Shown: positions 39,902 to 49,319, counted from the first letter of the stretch. The stretch is DNA of 64,000 nucleotides from Vibrio sp. DW001 (GCF_029016285.1 NZ_CP091976.1:1612001-1676000); one strand, 5' to 3'. Notes: generated from the letters alone by a model not told the origin. A program made the numbers and translations.

Positions 39902-40375
39902 TTACTGTATTTCTAATAACTCAACATCAAATATCAGTACCGACGCTGGTGGGATAGGTCCGCTGCCGCTTTTTCCATAACCAAGGTTACTTGGTACAAA
40001 TAGGCGAATTTTTTGCCCAACAACCATGGTTTGGACCCCTTCAGTCCAACCTTTTATGACTTGATTTAATCCAAATGAAATCGGTTCATTTCTATCAACC
40101 GAGCTATCGAAAACCGTACCGTCGATTAATGTACCGTGATAGTGCACTTTAACTTTGCTCGTGGCGGTTGGGTTCTCGGTACCTGTACCTTCCTGCAATA
40201 CCTTGTATTGAAGTCCGCTATCGGTAGTAATGACACCTTCTTCTTTGGCATTATTCTCTAAAAATGTTTGCCCGATAGCCACGTTCGCGTCTGCGATTTT
40301 GTGATTATTCCACGTGCGATAGATGAAAAATGCGGCAAGAACAAGAATAACAATGGGAAAGATAATTTTAGACAC
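39902..40375 (-). CDS. FKBP-type peptidyl-prolyl isomerase with membrane anchor
   Basis: A 157-residue FKBP. Residues 5-20 form an uncleaved membrane anchor, the C-terminal 110 an FKBP domain (KVHYHGTLIDGTVFDSSVDR then GWTEGVQTMVVGQKIRLFVP then YGKSGSGPIPP). It is cell-envelope facing and should speed proline isomerisation in exported proteins. The start is GTG, with an AAGGAA ribosome site. Twelve bases separate it from the DsbA-like gene upstream, so the two form an envelope-folding operon. It ends at a strong terminator. Confidence 0.9.
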   Translation of the reverse strand: MSKIIFPIVILVLAAFFIYRTWNNHKIADANVAIGQTFLENNAKEEGVITTDSGLQYKVLQEGTGTENPTATSKVKVHYHGTLIDGTVFDSSVDRNEPISFGLNQVIKGWTEGVQTMVVGQKIRLFVPSNLGYGKSGSGPIPPASVLIFDVELLEIQ

Positions 40376-40387
40376 AGGAGTTCCTTT

Positions 40388-41014
40388 TTATTCTGATTTC
40401 GAAAGTAGGTAGTTAATGGTGGCTGCAAGGTCTTTTATGTCGTCATGACCTTCTGTGATAAGCAAATATTTACCCTTTATGATAAAGCTTGGTACAGAGT
40501 TAATATCCGCCTTTTTAGAAACGTCGTCAGCAAATGTCATATGTTGTTCTAGCTCAGCCACGTGAGAGCTATCGAATCGATAAGGACTCACTAAACCGCG
40601 AGAGGCAAATACTTCCTCGATTCTTGCTTGCTTTTGTTCCATCGTACCTTCTTGTTGCTGTACTACTTCAAATAGTGCGGCAACCAATTCGTGCTCTGGC
40701 TGACCCTCCACTTGCATTACAGCAGCATAATAAAGCATGGCACTAACCTGAGCGCTTTCATTGAATGTAACGTGAACCTTTCCGACTTTCTGTTTGGTGA
40801 GTGATTCGATTTCTGGTATGGAGGCTTCCATATTTCGACAATGGCCACAGGTTAAAGAAAAGACCTCAGTAATAGGGGATAAGTTAAATTCGGATAAGTC
40901 GTTTGGCAGTGCGCTGTACTGTTTACCAATTTGAGGTGTATTTGAGTCGCTGCAGGCAGCAACAAAAAGGGTGAAGGTCACCAATAGAAACAGTCGAGCG
41001 AGTTTGTTTAGCAT
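40388..41014 (-). CDS. DsbA-like thiol:disulphide oxidoreductase lipoprotein
   Basis: A thioredoxin-fold protein of 208 residues. The signal peptide ends in a lipobox FVAAC (Cys about 20), so it is lipid-anchored in the envelope. The active site is CGHC (in TCGHCRNMEA), and the cis-Pro loop VPSFI follows. The helical insert between is typical of DsbA. It should form or shuffle disulphides. The ATG at 41014 begins the signal peptide; the TTG start four codons earlier is unlikely. It is cotranscribed with FKBP. Confidence 0.88.
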   Translation of the reverse strand: MLNKLARLFLLVTFTLFVAACSDSNTPQIGKQYSALPNDLSEFNLSPITEVFSLTCGHCRNMEASIPEIESLTKQKVGKVHVTFNESAQVSAMLYYAAVMQVEGQPEHELVAALFEVVQQQEGTMEQKQARIEEVFASRGLVSPYRFDSSHVAELEQHMTFADDVSKKADINSVPSFIIKGKYLLITEGHDDIKDLAATINYLLSKSE

Positions 41015-41188
41015 GTTATTAACCAATAAATGGAATATTGGGTTGATTCTACAGTCTGTAAACCGATGATTAAAGATACGGATAACAAATTTAGGTCAAC
41101 TTTTAGAAATATTTTATTATGCTATAAAGATATTTAGGTTTAGGCCGATACAATTTTTGATTACATATGAATTTTCTTGGGTGGTGGT

Positions 41189-41794
41189 ATGAGACTGATA
41201 GTCAGCTTGGTAATGGTCGTACTTAGTGGATGTGGAACGATGAGTGAGTTCTATATGCTGGATACGGCTCCACAGAATAGCTCCCAATTACGTCACCCAG
41301 AATGGGCAGAAAGCACATCTACTTCGCGTAATCAAAATGCGGATCAAAGTTCTTATGGGCAAAGAGAAAATGATGATATGAGTTCTGTGGCAAGATTTTT
41401 GTCTCTGCAAGGCATTCAGTATGAAGTGGTGTCTGGTGGCCATACCATGATCAAACTGAAGCAAAATATTAACTTTAAAACTGGATCTGCCTCATTATCC
41501 CCTGTGTCTCAAGATTGGCTGTCCAAACTTGGTGTGTTCTTATCAGGTTATTCAAATGTAGATATCGTCATAGACGGCCATACAGATAACACAGGTAAAT
41601 TGTCAAATAATGAACGGTTATCTCAAAAAAGGGCGTCAGAGGTAAAGTCACAGTTGCTGCGTAGCGACCTACATTCAAATAATATATTTACTCGTGGTTA
41701 TGGGGAATATATGCCAGCTTGCAATAATGGCACATCGACAGGTAAAGCATGTAATCGTCGAGTTGAGTTGACGTTGATAGTCGCAAATAAATAA
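41189..41794 (+). CDS. OmpA-family peptidoglycan-associated lipoprotein
   Basis: A 201-residue outer membrane lipoprotein. The signal peptide MRLIVSLVMVVLSGC ends with the lipobox LSGC. The C-terminal 110 residues form an OmpA domain with IVIDGHTDNTGK, NERLSQKRASEVK and NRRVELTLI, the peptidoglycan-binding pattern. A short low-complexity linker lies between. It is divergent from the DsbA-like gene. Start at 41189 keeps the lipoprotein signal. Confidence 0.88.
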   Translation: MRLIVSLVMVVLSGCGTMSEFYMLDTAPQNSSQLRHPEWAESTSTSRNQNADQSSYGQRENDDMSSVARFLSLQGIQYEVVSGGHTMIKLKQNINFKTGSASLSPVSQDWLSKLGVFLSGYSNVDIVIDGHTDNTGKLSNNERLSQKRASEVKSQLLRSDLHSNNIFTRGYGEYMPACNNGTSTGKACNRRVELTLIVANK

Positions 41795-41808
41795 CAAAGT
41801 ATTTCTTA

Positions 41809-41835
41809 AAAGGATTGGCGATCTGCCAATCCTTT
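41809..41835. terminator. Bidirectional terminator between lipoprotein gene and creA
   Basis: Perfect 11-bp arms AAAGGATTGGC (41809-41819) and GCCAATCCTTT (41825-41835) with a 5-nt loop, flanked by A-rich left and T-rich right sides. It separates convergent genes. Confidence 0.88.
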
Positions 41836-41842
41836 CTTATTA

Positions 41843-42319
41843 CTATTGAGCTTTCGAATCGAGTACCGGTGTGACATAAGCCGCTGTTCCCCAGAGCGGA
41901 ACAGTAGAAAGGCTATGTTTGAAGCTGCCTGATGTTTCTTTGGTCGAGTATGAGAGATACATTAAGGTTTGGTTCTTTCCATCATAGATACGTCTGATTT
42001 TCATGTTTTTAAAGAATATGCTTTTGGATTTCTTTAAAACGACTTCACCAGATTTACTTTTGTCTATTTCGGCGATCATCTCTGAGGTGATATCTCCTGT
42101 TTGACGACAAGATATAGAGCTATCACTTGGGTCGGATAAGCTGAAGTCGGCTTCAATAGAAGCAATATGGCAGGTCACACCCGTAACCACAGGATCCGCC
42201 ATATGGTCTAGTTTGATATCTTTCATAGTAAAAATACCAAGTGACACATCACCAACTTCGTTGTCTGAACAGCCGATCAGTAAGGTTGATATCCCTACCG
42301 CTAAGAGTACTTTCTTCAT
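41843..42319 (-). CDS. creA: CreA-family periplasmic protein
   Basis: A 158-residue exported protein. A signal peptide with possible lipobox LLIGC begins it. The body matches E. coli CreA: DPVVTGVTCHIAS, ISCRQTGDIT, EVVLKKSKSIFFKNMKIRRIYD and LSTVPLW. The function of CreA is not known. ATG 42319 lies six bases from AAGGA, better than the ATG one codon upstream. It is the last host gene before the prophage. Confidence 0.9.
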   Translation of the reverse strand: MKKVLLAVGISTLLIGCSDNEVGDVSLGIFTMKDIKLDHMADPVVTGVTCHIASIEADFSLSDPSDSSISCRQTGDITSEMIAEIDKSKSGEVVLKKSKSIFFKNMKIRRIYDGKNQTLMYLSYSTKETSGSFKHSLSTVPLWGTAAYVTPVLDSKAQ

Positions 42320-42616
42320 CATTATTCCTTAAAGCCAATTTATATTACAAGTCTATCATACGGTGGTCGGATATTAATCTGTTAAAGATTATGAAAGACA
42401 ACTATCACGTCTAGCTACTTTTTGATAACAATCATGATCTGGATGCGATATCCTAAGAGCTAATTCTGACCCGATGTAACACTGATATCAGAGAAATCTG
42501 TGTCTAACAGCCCTCCAATTAATTAGATGTATATCAAATGATTTCACAAATAGAGCCAGTTGAGAAGAAACATCAGTGGTTAACAAGTCATGTCGATGTA
42601 GCGCGACTTGCGATTT

Positions 42617-42680
42617 GAACAACAAAGCCTAGAAAATTGAGCAGCGATAGAAATGCTCAATATGTTAGGCTTTGTTGTTC
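42617..42680. repeat. Nested inverted repeat at end of phage late operon
   Basis: Outer arms of 15 bp (42617-42631 and 42666-42680) are perfect. Inside them lies a second hairpin with 7-bp arms (42637-42643 and 42654-42660). It sits downstream of the fibre assembly gene on the minus strand and could act as a terminator or RNA 3'-end structure. In the rest of the 42323-42709 gap I see only creA's promoter region and the candidate prophage end. Confidence 0.6.
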
Positions 42681-42709
42681 TTAGGTTATGTACTCAACGA
42701 GAGATGATT

Positions 42710-43231
42710 CTAACTATTTAATTCCCACGCGATCAACTCAAGCTTTTTACGGTTTTCGGGCGTGTCTTCTACTATAGCATTGACACGCTCTTTCAAATCC
42801 GAAAAGTAATTGCGAACTACTTCAATGTGTTTAGTCATATCAACGCGAACTTGGGTGCATTGTTCTGGTGTGTGCAGCTCAGGTACTGCCGAGGCTTTAT
42901 CATCAACATAAGTGTCGATACTATGATTGTTGGTGCCGACCACATAACCGTTAATATTTAACTGATCGACTATCCGGCATCGATAGAGCCTTGAAACACC
43001 GAGTGCTGACGAATTAAATATAGACTGGAGGATAGTTGACTCGCACGCTGCTGATAATGCAGTGAGCTTCTCAGCCTTCAGAACATCAAGCGGAAAGCCT
43101 TTTAATTCTCCATCTAAACAAATTTGGCCTATTTCAACCTCTGCAAACTCGAATGAATTACCGACTAAAGCGTTAGTAAATCCAATCTCATTAACAGCAA
43201 TGACTCGATTATCAACTACTAATGCAAACAT
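42710..43231 (-). CDS. Phage tail fibre assembly-type protein (DUF4376-like)
   Basis: A 173-residue protein of the tail fibre assembly or chaperone type. The opening MFALVVDNRVIAVNEIGF and the C-terminal coil (TKHIEVVRNYFSDLKERV) fit DUF4376-like proteins encoded after tail fibres. Its start overlaps the fibre gene's stop in TAATG, so translation is coupled. It is the last gene of the phage late operon. Confidence 0.75.
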   Translation of the reverse strand: MFALVVDNRVIAVNEIGFTNALVGNSFEFAEVEIGQICLDGELKGFPLDVLKAEKLTALSAACESTILQSIFNSSALGVSRLYRCRIVDQLNINGYVVGTNNHSIDTYVDDKASAVPELHTPEQCTQVRVDMTKHIEVVRNYFSDLKERVNAIVEDTPENRKKLELIAWELNS

Positions 43232-44229
43232 TACACAACCCCTTCTTTTACGTATCCGATCACTTGTCTGACTGAATCGTTAGCCGCTCTAACTACTGAA
43301 AATGTATTTAGACCAGTAGCGTTGACTCTTGAGTTTTGTCCTGATTCGGAAACGTACTCAGTGTACCAAGATGTTGGTGAATTTTTTATTGCATCTTCAC
43401 TTACCCAAATTGCCGCCCCAACAGCTTCACTTTCAATGTCATTTGCCGCATGAATAGTGACTATAAATACATAGTCTGACCAAGGTCTTCCGGCTGCATT
43501 TGAAAATGAACCGGAAGTATAAATTCCAAGTGGCAATATTGTCTCATAATTACCAATTAGGCCGCTATTAGATTGAGTTACAACCGTGGCTTCTTGCGTT
43601 GACACTTCATCCCCAACTCTCTGCCAAATCCCTTCAACTTCACTTGAACCGGGGAACTCGTGCGAGCCTGATTGTAGTAAATCTACCTCAATGTGCGTTC
43701 TACCCGCTATTACCCCCAACGTTACACCTGTCATGTCTTGGGAGTTATTAAGTCGCTTAACACCAAAATAATCATCGGGAAACTCGCCATCAATGGTTCT
43801 GCGGTAAGTCCCCGTTCCTGATAGCGCTTTATCCGTTTTAGTAATGACACATTCTGTCACTGCCAGCCAACCTGCCGCAATTTCTTCTCCCGCGGGGTAA
43901 GTGTACTCGCTCGCACTTGGCACTGGATGACCGTTTTTACCAATTACATTAGCGTTCTGATTGGGAAGTAGGCGGTTTTGAGCAAGAGCATTAGCTTGGC
44001 TAATACCTTTAATCGCTTTAGTCATATGATCAAACTTATTTGGGTCAAAAGCCACACCACTTGCAGAAAGCGCCGTCTGAAACTCACGAATCACTGCATT
44101 AAACCAATCTTGCCCTGGATAGCTTGGTGCGCCACTATCGTTGCTCTCACTGAAGTATCCAGCCGTACCGACTCTTGGCTTGGGCGCGGGTACGTTCTCG
44201 ACCTGAGAGCCATTATTTAAGGGATGCAT
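43231..44229 (-). CDS. Phage tail fibre protein
   Basis: A 332-residue fibre. The N-terminal 85 residues (PAPKPRVGTAGYFSESNDSG then PSYPGQDWFNAVIREFQTAL) match the baseplate-attachment end of Mu-like and P2-like fibres. The rest is beta-rich with low conservation, as expected for a receptor-binding tip. It is much shorter than Mu gpS and has only one fibre gene following. Its stop and the next start share TAATG. Confidence 0.85.
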   Translation of the reverse strand: MHPLNNGSQVENVPAPKPRVGTAGYFSESNDSGAPSYPGQDWFNAVIREFQTALSASGVAFDPNKFDHMTKAIKGISQANALAQNRLLPNQNANVIGKNGHPVPSASEYTYPAGEEIAAGWLAVTECVITKTDKALSGTGTYRRTIDGEFPDDYFGVKRLNNSQDMTGVTLGVIAGRTHIEVDLLQSGSHEFPGSSEVEGIWQRVGDEVSTQEATVVTQSNSGLIGNYETILPLGIYTSGSFSNAAGRPWSDYVFIVTIHAANDIESEAVGAAIWVSEDAIKNSPTSWYTEYVSESGQNSRVNATGLNTFSVVRAANDSVRQVIGYVKEGVV

Positions 44230-44816
44230 TACACGCTCTCCTCATAGATGAATTCATAGTACTTACCGCCCAACTTGAACTGGTTTAGCGTACATTCCAG
44301 AATAGCGGCGGTTTGAGATACTAACGGGGTTAAACAATCGTCTAGGCACGTTGCGTAAGCTTGTGTAATGCCTTTGACGCGAATACGTAATAAGTGGCGG
44401 TACTTCTCTTCATAAAGCGGATAAGTACAACCACGTAAACAGTGGTGAGGGAAGATTTCTTCAACCTCGATATCAAACCCTAAATCAGCACCAAGCTTGT
44501 CGATGTTCCATGCTTGTAAACCACCTTTACGGTGATACTTTTCAACCACAGCTGCACGGCGTGATTCAAACGTTTGGTTTTGAACTTGGCACTCTGGAAG
44601 CCCTAGATACTCTTCCCATTCGTCTAGTAATTGCTGAGTGGTTTCAGGGCGCATTTCTAACAGTAAACTGTCTGCGCTAACTTCTACCGATTCAAGCCTT
44701 GGTGCATAGCCTGCCGCGTATTTATGAAGGTCTAGAGATGCTGAACGCTGCCACAAGATACCTCGTGGCATTTGCGCCATGATTGAGTTTGTCCATTGCT
44801 CTACAGAGTGGCCCAT
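44229..44816 (-). CDS. Mu gp48-like baseplate protein (YmfQ/DUF2313)
   Basis: A 195-residue protein of the YmfQ/DUF2313 family: YAAGYAPRLESVEVSADSLL, TQQLLDEWEEYLGLPECQ and HRKGGLQAWNIDKLGADLGF are typical. It links baseplate wedges to the fibres in Mu-like phages. It overlaps the next gene by 16 bases, in the late operon. Confidence 0.9.
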   Translation of the reverse strand: MGHSVEQWTNSIMAQMPRGILWQRSASLDLHKYAAGYAPRLESVEVSADSLLLEMRPETTQQLLDEWEEYLGLPECQVQNQTFESRRAAVVEKYHRKGGLQAWNIDKLGADLGFDIEVEEIFPHHCLRGCTYPLYEEKYRHLLRIRVKGITQAYATCLDDCLTPLVSQTAAILECTLNQFKLGGKYYEFIYEESV

Positions 44817-45868
44817 GTGATCACTCCAAGCTCATGTAACTCATTCGATGCAGCAGGAACGTCAGCATTAAGATCTAGCGAATAGTCTTCAATACCTGGT
44901 ACTGAACCAATAGCGGTGCGCACAGCACTTACAAGCAAGGTACTAGCAGGGCTTAGCGTTTTAAAATAGCTGTTGATACTGGTCTGCACACTGGCGCGAA
45001 GCTCTGTGTTATCTGGGGTGATATTGATGTCTAAATCCGTCACTTTCAGCGTTAACAAAATCGGCACTGGCTCGATGCCACCAGGACGACCAACGTCACT
45101 ACCTGTTGCTGGGTCTTTATGGCGATAAATATAATCAGACATCGCTTGTTGGTCGGTGACATTAGGCAGAATATCGGTACGGCCATCGAAGACAAACGCA
45201 TAACCAACCGTTGAGCCGCCTTGATAGGCATCGATAGCCCAAGCACGAGTAACCCCTGCCACTTCACGGCACCATGCCACGTAGTCATGCACCGCGCCGC
45301 CCATTGGTGGGTTACGCTTACGAAACAGTAAACGCTCAAGCACTTCAGCAACGGATTCTATTTCCGCACCACCTGAAATTTCACCCGTCACACCATTAGG
45401 TTGAATGCCTGGTACGGTTGAGACCAATGTCAGCGTTTCACCTGCCGCGAGATTACCCGCTGCGCCTGATTCTTCCGCTTCTACTTCCACTAAAACGCTG
45501 CCACTGTCTGGCGCATTAGATAGCGTCACTCGATATAAGCGGCCATCAGAATGCGTCATCACAGTACCAACGGGAATAGGCACACTACCTGTAAAAGTAA
45601 CGGGGCCAGCGGCATTCGTTGCAAGCTTTTGAATCACGCCTTCATAGCGCGCTGCATCGATGATGGTCTGGTCTTCAGATTCAGTAGAAGGGATGATTTG
45701 ACGCACAATCCAAGATTGGTAATCGTAGAGATCACGAACGCTGCCACTCACAGAAGAGTTAAGCGCTTGCTCAATGCCAAACTTAGGTAAAACCTCATCT
45801 AACGAGGCTTCAATATCGATTAAACCGTTTTCAATAAGCTGGCGTAGCGTAGGAACGTTAAACGGCAC
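44801..45868 (-). CDS. Baseplate J-like protein (Mu gp47 type)
   Basis: A 355-residue baseplate wedge component. Blocks PTLRQLIENGLIDIEASLDE, FTGSVPIPVGTVMTHSDG, RKRNPPMGGAVHDYVAWCRE and GVTRAWAIDAYQGGSTVGY are typical of the baseplate J family. It overlaps the gp46-like gene by 11 bases. Confidence 0.93.
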   Translation of the reverse strand: MPFNVPTLRQLIENGLIDIEASLDEVLPKFGIEQALNSSVSGSVRDLYDYQSWIVRQIIPSTESEDQTIIDAARYEGVIQKLATNAAGPVTFTGSVPIPVGTVMTHSDGRLYRVTLSNAPDSGSVLVEVEAEESGAAGNLAAGETLTLVSTVPGIQPNGVTGEISGGAEIESVAEVLERLLFRKRNPPMGGAVHDYVAWCREVAGVTRAWAIDAYQGGSTVGYAFVFDGRTDILPNVTDQQAMSDYIYRHKDPATGSDVGRPGGIEPVPILLTLKVTDLDINITPDNTELRASVQTSINSYFKTLSPASTLLVSAVRTAIGSVPGIEDYSLDLNADVPAASNELHELGVITWATL

Positions 45869-46313
45869 GTTGCGCCTCCCATCGTTTCATAACGGTCAGT
45901 GAGATGACTTCGTTGTCTGGTTTGGTGATATTGATAGACAAGGCAAGGGTTTGAAAACGAGGAATAGAGCCAACTACAGACACGCTTTTTGCCATCTGGC
46001 CATCACCGCTATCAACCAACATCCAAGCCAGTGCATCCTCTGCGTATTTCACCGCACGGTTGCGCACATCGGTAGTCAGTTTTTCACGGTAAAGCAGCCA
46101 AAGTTTAGAGCCCCATGGTGCATCGTAAAACGTGTCACCAGGCCAGCCTCTAAAGTCGTTTGAATCGTCGGGTAAGCGGTCTGAAGTATCGGCGCGTGCA
46201 TCGGTAAACAACGAGATCAAAACGAGGGCTGAAACTGTGACATCTGCGACACTTCCGCCCTCGATAATGATTCCTGTGTTTTTCATCATGTCGAACACGA
46301 TGCTCACGCTCAT
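45858..46313 (-). CDS. Mu gp46-like baseplate protein
   Basis: A 151-residue protein of the GP46 family, which fits the W/gpW-25-like wedge. It shows SDRLPDDSNDFRGWPGDTFY followed by GSKLWLLYREKLTTDVRNRA, the usual N-terminal pattern. It lies between gp45-like and baseplate J genes as in Mu. Confidence 0.9.
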   Translation of the reverse strand: MSVSIVFDMMKNTGIIIEGGSVADVTVSALVLISLFTDARADTSDRLPDDSNDFRGWPGDTFYDAPWGSKLWLLYREKLTTDVRNRAVKYAEDALAWMLVDSGDGQMAKSVSVVGSIPRFQTLALSINITKPDNEVISLTVMKRWEAQRAV

Positions 46314-46315
46314 AG

Positions 46316-46921
46316 TTAACCCACTGGTACTGAAGTATTCCTGTTCTCTGCATCTTTGTGGAAGTGGCCAAGGTAGCTAAAGCCGCCTGCGGTAAAATCT
46401 AAACCGCTAACAACGCTGGCAGAAGTAATGCCGCCAGTAGCAAAAATACCAAGGTCTGTAGATATCCCACCTGTCACATGCAAAGGGCCTTGAATCAATG
46501 TTTCAGGGGAAATAATAGTGAAGGAATTAGAGGCTTCAAAAATAACGTCGGTTGCTGTAACAACCACCTTGCCATCTTTGGTTAAGCGGATTTTATGACC
46601 TTCCAAATGGTAGAGGAAAACGTCACCGCTTTCACCCTTTGGACGATATTTTTTATCTTCGACGGCCACAGCAACCAAGTTACCTAGGTTGCCACCGATA
46701 GCCGCAAGAATAGCTTCAGAGCCTATAGGTGGGAACGAACTGCAACCGTAGTTTTGAAAGCGCTCGATGTCATCAACAGATTCATCCGCGTGCATCTTAA
46801 GCTGTAAGTTTTGGCGCTGTAAATCTTCAACCACACCAGATACCACCGCGCGAGTAATGGCACCTGTAATGCGGCGTTTAATAGGGGCAAGCAATCGCTC
46901 AATATAACGCTGAGTTACCAT
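46316..46921 (-). CDS. Mu gp45-like baseplate spike protein
   Basis: A 201-residue puncturing-spike protein. An OB-fold head (about residues 20-95, with RFQNYGCSSFPPIGSEAIL) is followed by a beta-helix shaft with repeated short strands (LTKDGKVVVTATDVIFEASN then the GPLHVTGGIS and GIFATGGITS units). This matches the Mu gp45 layout. Its start and the hub gene's stop overlap by one base. Confidence 0.9.
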   Translation of the reverse strand: MVTQRYIERLLAPIKRRITGAITRAVVSGVVEDLQRQNLQLKMHADESVDDIERFQNYGCSSFPPIGSEAILAAIGGNLGNLVAVAVEDKKYRPKGESGDVFLYHLEGHKIRLTKDGKVVVTATDVIFEASNSFTIISPETLIQGPLHVTGGISTDLGIFATGGITSASVVSGLDFTAGGFSYLGHFHKDAENRNTSVPVG

Positions 46922-48003
46922 TATCCAATACCTACTTTCGTTTGCTGTTCAATTTCAGCAGGGATGTCAAATGCTTCTGGTTTCACCACACTCACCACAG
47001 CCAGACGACCTGAATCATCTTCGCTAAACATGATCGAGGCAATCAGCATCTCTTCATCCAAACCTACAATCTCATCTTGAACTGGCACTATCGTATTGAA
47101 GTTCCATAGCTTGCCCGTTTGAGGAATTCGCCACCCTGTCACCGTGTACTCAGCGCCATTAGAGGTAGCAATGCTACGCTGGCGCTCCCACTGGCCGCGC
47201 TTGGCTGCACCTTCCGCAGTGGTGATTTCTTCGTTGATAATAATCATTGGACGATAGCGGTTAATATCTGCATCTTTAACTTCGGCTTTGATTCCAACAA
47301 CATTAGAAGGTTCAGCGCCATCCCAGCGTTCAAACGAAGGCCCGACAGCCTTAACCGTAAAGCTACTAAAACGCTGACGCCAGCTGAAGCGCCCACGCGC
47401 AGCTTTCACATTCTCACCAAGAATTAAAGACACACCCGCACGCTCTGTACTTCTACGCACGATCACAAGATTGCCAAACGTGTCACTGGTTAGCAGCACA
47501 CCACGCTGACGCGCTAGACGAGCAAGCAGCTCATGCGGCGTTTCACCTTGCTCGATTTGAATACGAGGGAACGCCGCGCCCACATCGGTATTCACGATCA
47601 CTTTGATACCGAAAGGCTTACACACCACGTTAGCAATCTGAGTTAACGTTTGATTCTTGAACTGCCCTGAAGGGTAGTCAATCGAGCAATCCACTAGGTC
47701 AGAGGTTTTGTCTCGGCCACTCACCGATATCATCACCTGGTTTGCATCGTAGCTAGGCACCCAATCATCCACATAGCCTGTAATCACGCGCTCACCACCA
47801 ATTTCAATCACACAAGGCTGACCTTGCTGAATCGGCTCCATGAAGGCTTTGTATTTATCGTCAGAGCCTTGCCACTTCCAAGTCAGTTCTAAATCAAATG
47901 AACCAGACATCGCATTGATTGAGCGAGTCACGCTGACCTTAGTCCAGCCACCGTAAACATTACCGCCAGCTTTCAATACAATTTCATCTAACTGCGTTGT
48001 CAT
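46921..48003 (-). CDS. Baseplate hub protein (Mu gp44/P type)
   Basis: A 360-residue hub of the late control D/gp44 family. Motifs are GWTKVSVTRSINAMSGSFDL, TPHELLARLARQRGVLLTSD and WNFNTIVPVQDEIVGLDEEM. It would form the trimeric hub above the spike. It overlaps the gp43-like gene by four bases (ATGA). Confidence 0.9.
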   Translation of the reverse strand: MTTQLDEIVLKAGGNVYGGWTKVSVTRSINAMSGSFDLELTWKWQGSDDKYKAFMEPIQQGQPCVIEIGGERVITGYVDDWVPSYDANQVMISVSGRDKTSDLVDCSIDYPSGQFKNQTLTQIANVVCKPFGIKVIVNTDVGAAFPRIQIEQGETPHELLARLARQRGVLLTSDTFGNLVIVRRSTERAGVSLILGENVKAARGRFSWRQRFSSFTVKAVGPSFERWDGAEPSNVVGIKAEVKDADINRYRPMIIINEEITTAEGAAKRGQWERQRSIATSNGAEYTVTGWRIPQTGKLWNFNTIVPVQDEIVGLDEEMLIASIMFSEDDSGRLAVVSVVKPEAFDIPAEIEQQTKVGIG

Positions 48004-49319
48004 GAGCTAATCACCTCAATGGAATCTGAAGGCAAGATAAAAGATGGATTAGACAGACCATTACGACGCACTATGCTCTGGCGCGTTTCAGTGTCGCCGT
48101 TCTCTTGCCATGCCACCAAAGAAACAGGCACCGTACTGGTGGGCGTATAAATACTTAACTGAGGCAAAAGCTCGGCTCTTGCTCTAGTATCCGCCAAAAC
48201 CGCTTGACGCAGCACCCGAAACTGACGCCACACCGCAGAGTCACCAAGCTCAACGGCATTCGCAGAAAGCTCCGCTAACTCATTGGCAATGTCATACCCA
48301 ATCTTCTTGTACTGCTCACCTGTTAATACGGCTTTACGGTCAGCACCTGAAAGACTATTAATCGACTCATCGGTATCAATCAAATCAACACCAATATCGG
48401 CATCACCCATTGCTGAAGCCTTAGAAACCGTCGTGGAATTCATAATCAAACGCTTGTACGCATCGGCATTATTTAGCACGGCTTGTTGCTTCACTGGGTT
48501 AGCCACGCTAGGCACCGAACTTGCGAAGCCATCAGCACTATCGATGTTACGGCTTAAACCACCAGTCACAGCCAGTTCAGCACGCATACCATCCCAACGG
48601 TTTTGCACGTTCTGGTAAACATCGAGGGCGCGAATAGGGTCAGTGACCACGCCTTTCACGTCTTCCAACAGGCCCATAGTTTCACGCGCTAACTCACCAG
48701 GGTAGGCCAATAGGTTGCCAATGGAATCTTTGGTGCGCATAAGGCGATCTGTCCACTCACGTAGCTCACTAGGTAGTGATGGCAAACCACGAGTGAATTC
48801 ATCTAAGTCATCTAAGAACTGATCAACCATATCGCCCACACCTTCCGTGGCCGTCTCATCAAATTCTTTTTCAAAGGCATCATTAGCCGCATCTTGTGAC
48901 TTGGTTGATTCACCTTGCACCTGGCTTGCGGTATCGCGCTTTGAATTCGGGAATAGGTTTTCACCTTGCTCAAACACCTCAAAGCTAAACGTGGCTAAGC
49001 CGTCTGTTTTATTGACTAACTTAAAGCTGCCTTTACCAACCTGAACTTTACGAACGCCAAACCAAGGGTGAATCAGTTCACATGGCCCTGGTGTATTAAT
49101 CGCTTCAATGATTTGCTGTAGCTTCTCAAAGTAGCCATCACCCACAGTGCGGCCATTAATCATTTCTTGTTGAAGCACTTTACCGTTATCTTCGGTATAG
49201 CCTTGTTCACGCTTAGGGTAAGCATGAGGGATAGCACGGCGACCAAAGTCACCACTTGCATCATCTAGGAAAAATTCAACACCACGAATAGAGGCGGTTA
49301 AACGATCTTCAAATGCCAT
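48000..49319 (-). CDS. DNA circulation protein (Mu gp43/N type)
   Basis: A 439-residue protein with the DNA-circularisation N-terminal domain: FFLDDASGDFGRRAIPHAYP, then YTEDNGKVLQQEMINGRTVG and PGPCELIHPWFGVRKVQVG. In Mu it is a tail and injection-related protein. The C-terminal 250 residues are helical and less conserved. It follows the tape measure gene. Confidence 0.9.
   Translation of the reverse strand: MAFEDRLTASIRGVEFFLDDASGDFGRRAIPHAYPKREQGYTEDNGKVLQQEMINGRTVGDGYFEKLQQIIEAINTPGPCELIHPWFGVRKVQVGKGSFKLVNKTDGLATFSFEVFEQGENLFPNSKRDTASQVQGESTKSQDAANDAFEKEFDETATEGVGDMVDQFLDDLDEFTRGLPSLPSELREWTDRLMRTKDSIGNLLAYPGELARETMGLLEDVKGVVTDPIRALDVYQNVQNRWDGMRAELAVTGGLSRNIDSADGFASSVPSVANPVKQQAVLNNADAYKRLIMNSTTVSKASAMGDADIGVDLIDTDESINSLSGADRKAVLTGEQYKKIGYDIANELAELSANAVELGDSAVWRQFRVLRQAVLADTRARAELLPQLSIYTPTSTVPVSLVAWQENGDTETRQSIVRRNGLSNPSFILPSDSIEVISS

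Noticed and set aside
39902..40375. FKBP gene as the RdhT-type folding factor of the dehalogenase
   Set aside because: RdhT is a trigger-factor type isomerase; this is a membrane-anchored FKBP in an operon with a DsbA-like gene, split from the rdh-side genes by a strong terminator. Proximity is probably chance.
42323..42709. CRISPR array or tRNA att site at the prophage edge
   Set aside because: No regularly spaced repeats and no cloverleaf sequence can be found; the repeats are inverted, not direct, and Mu-like phages do not need tRNA sites.
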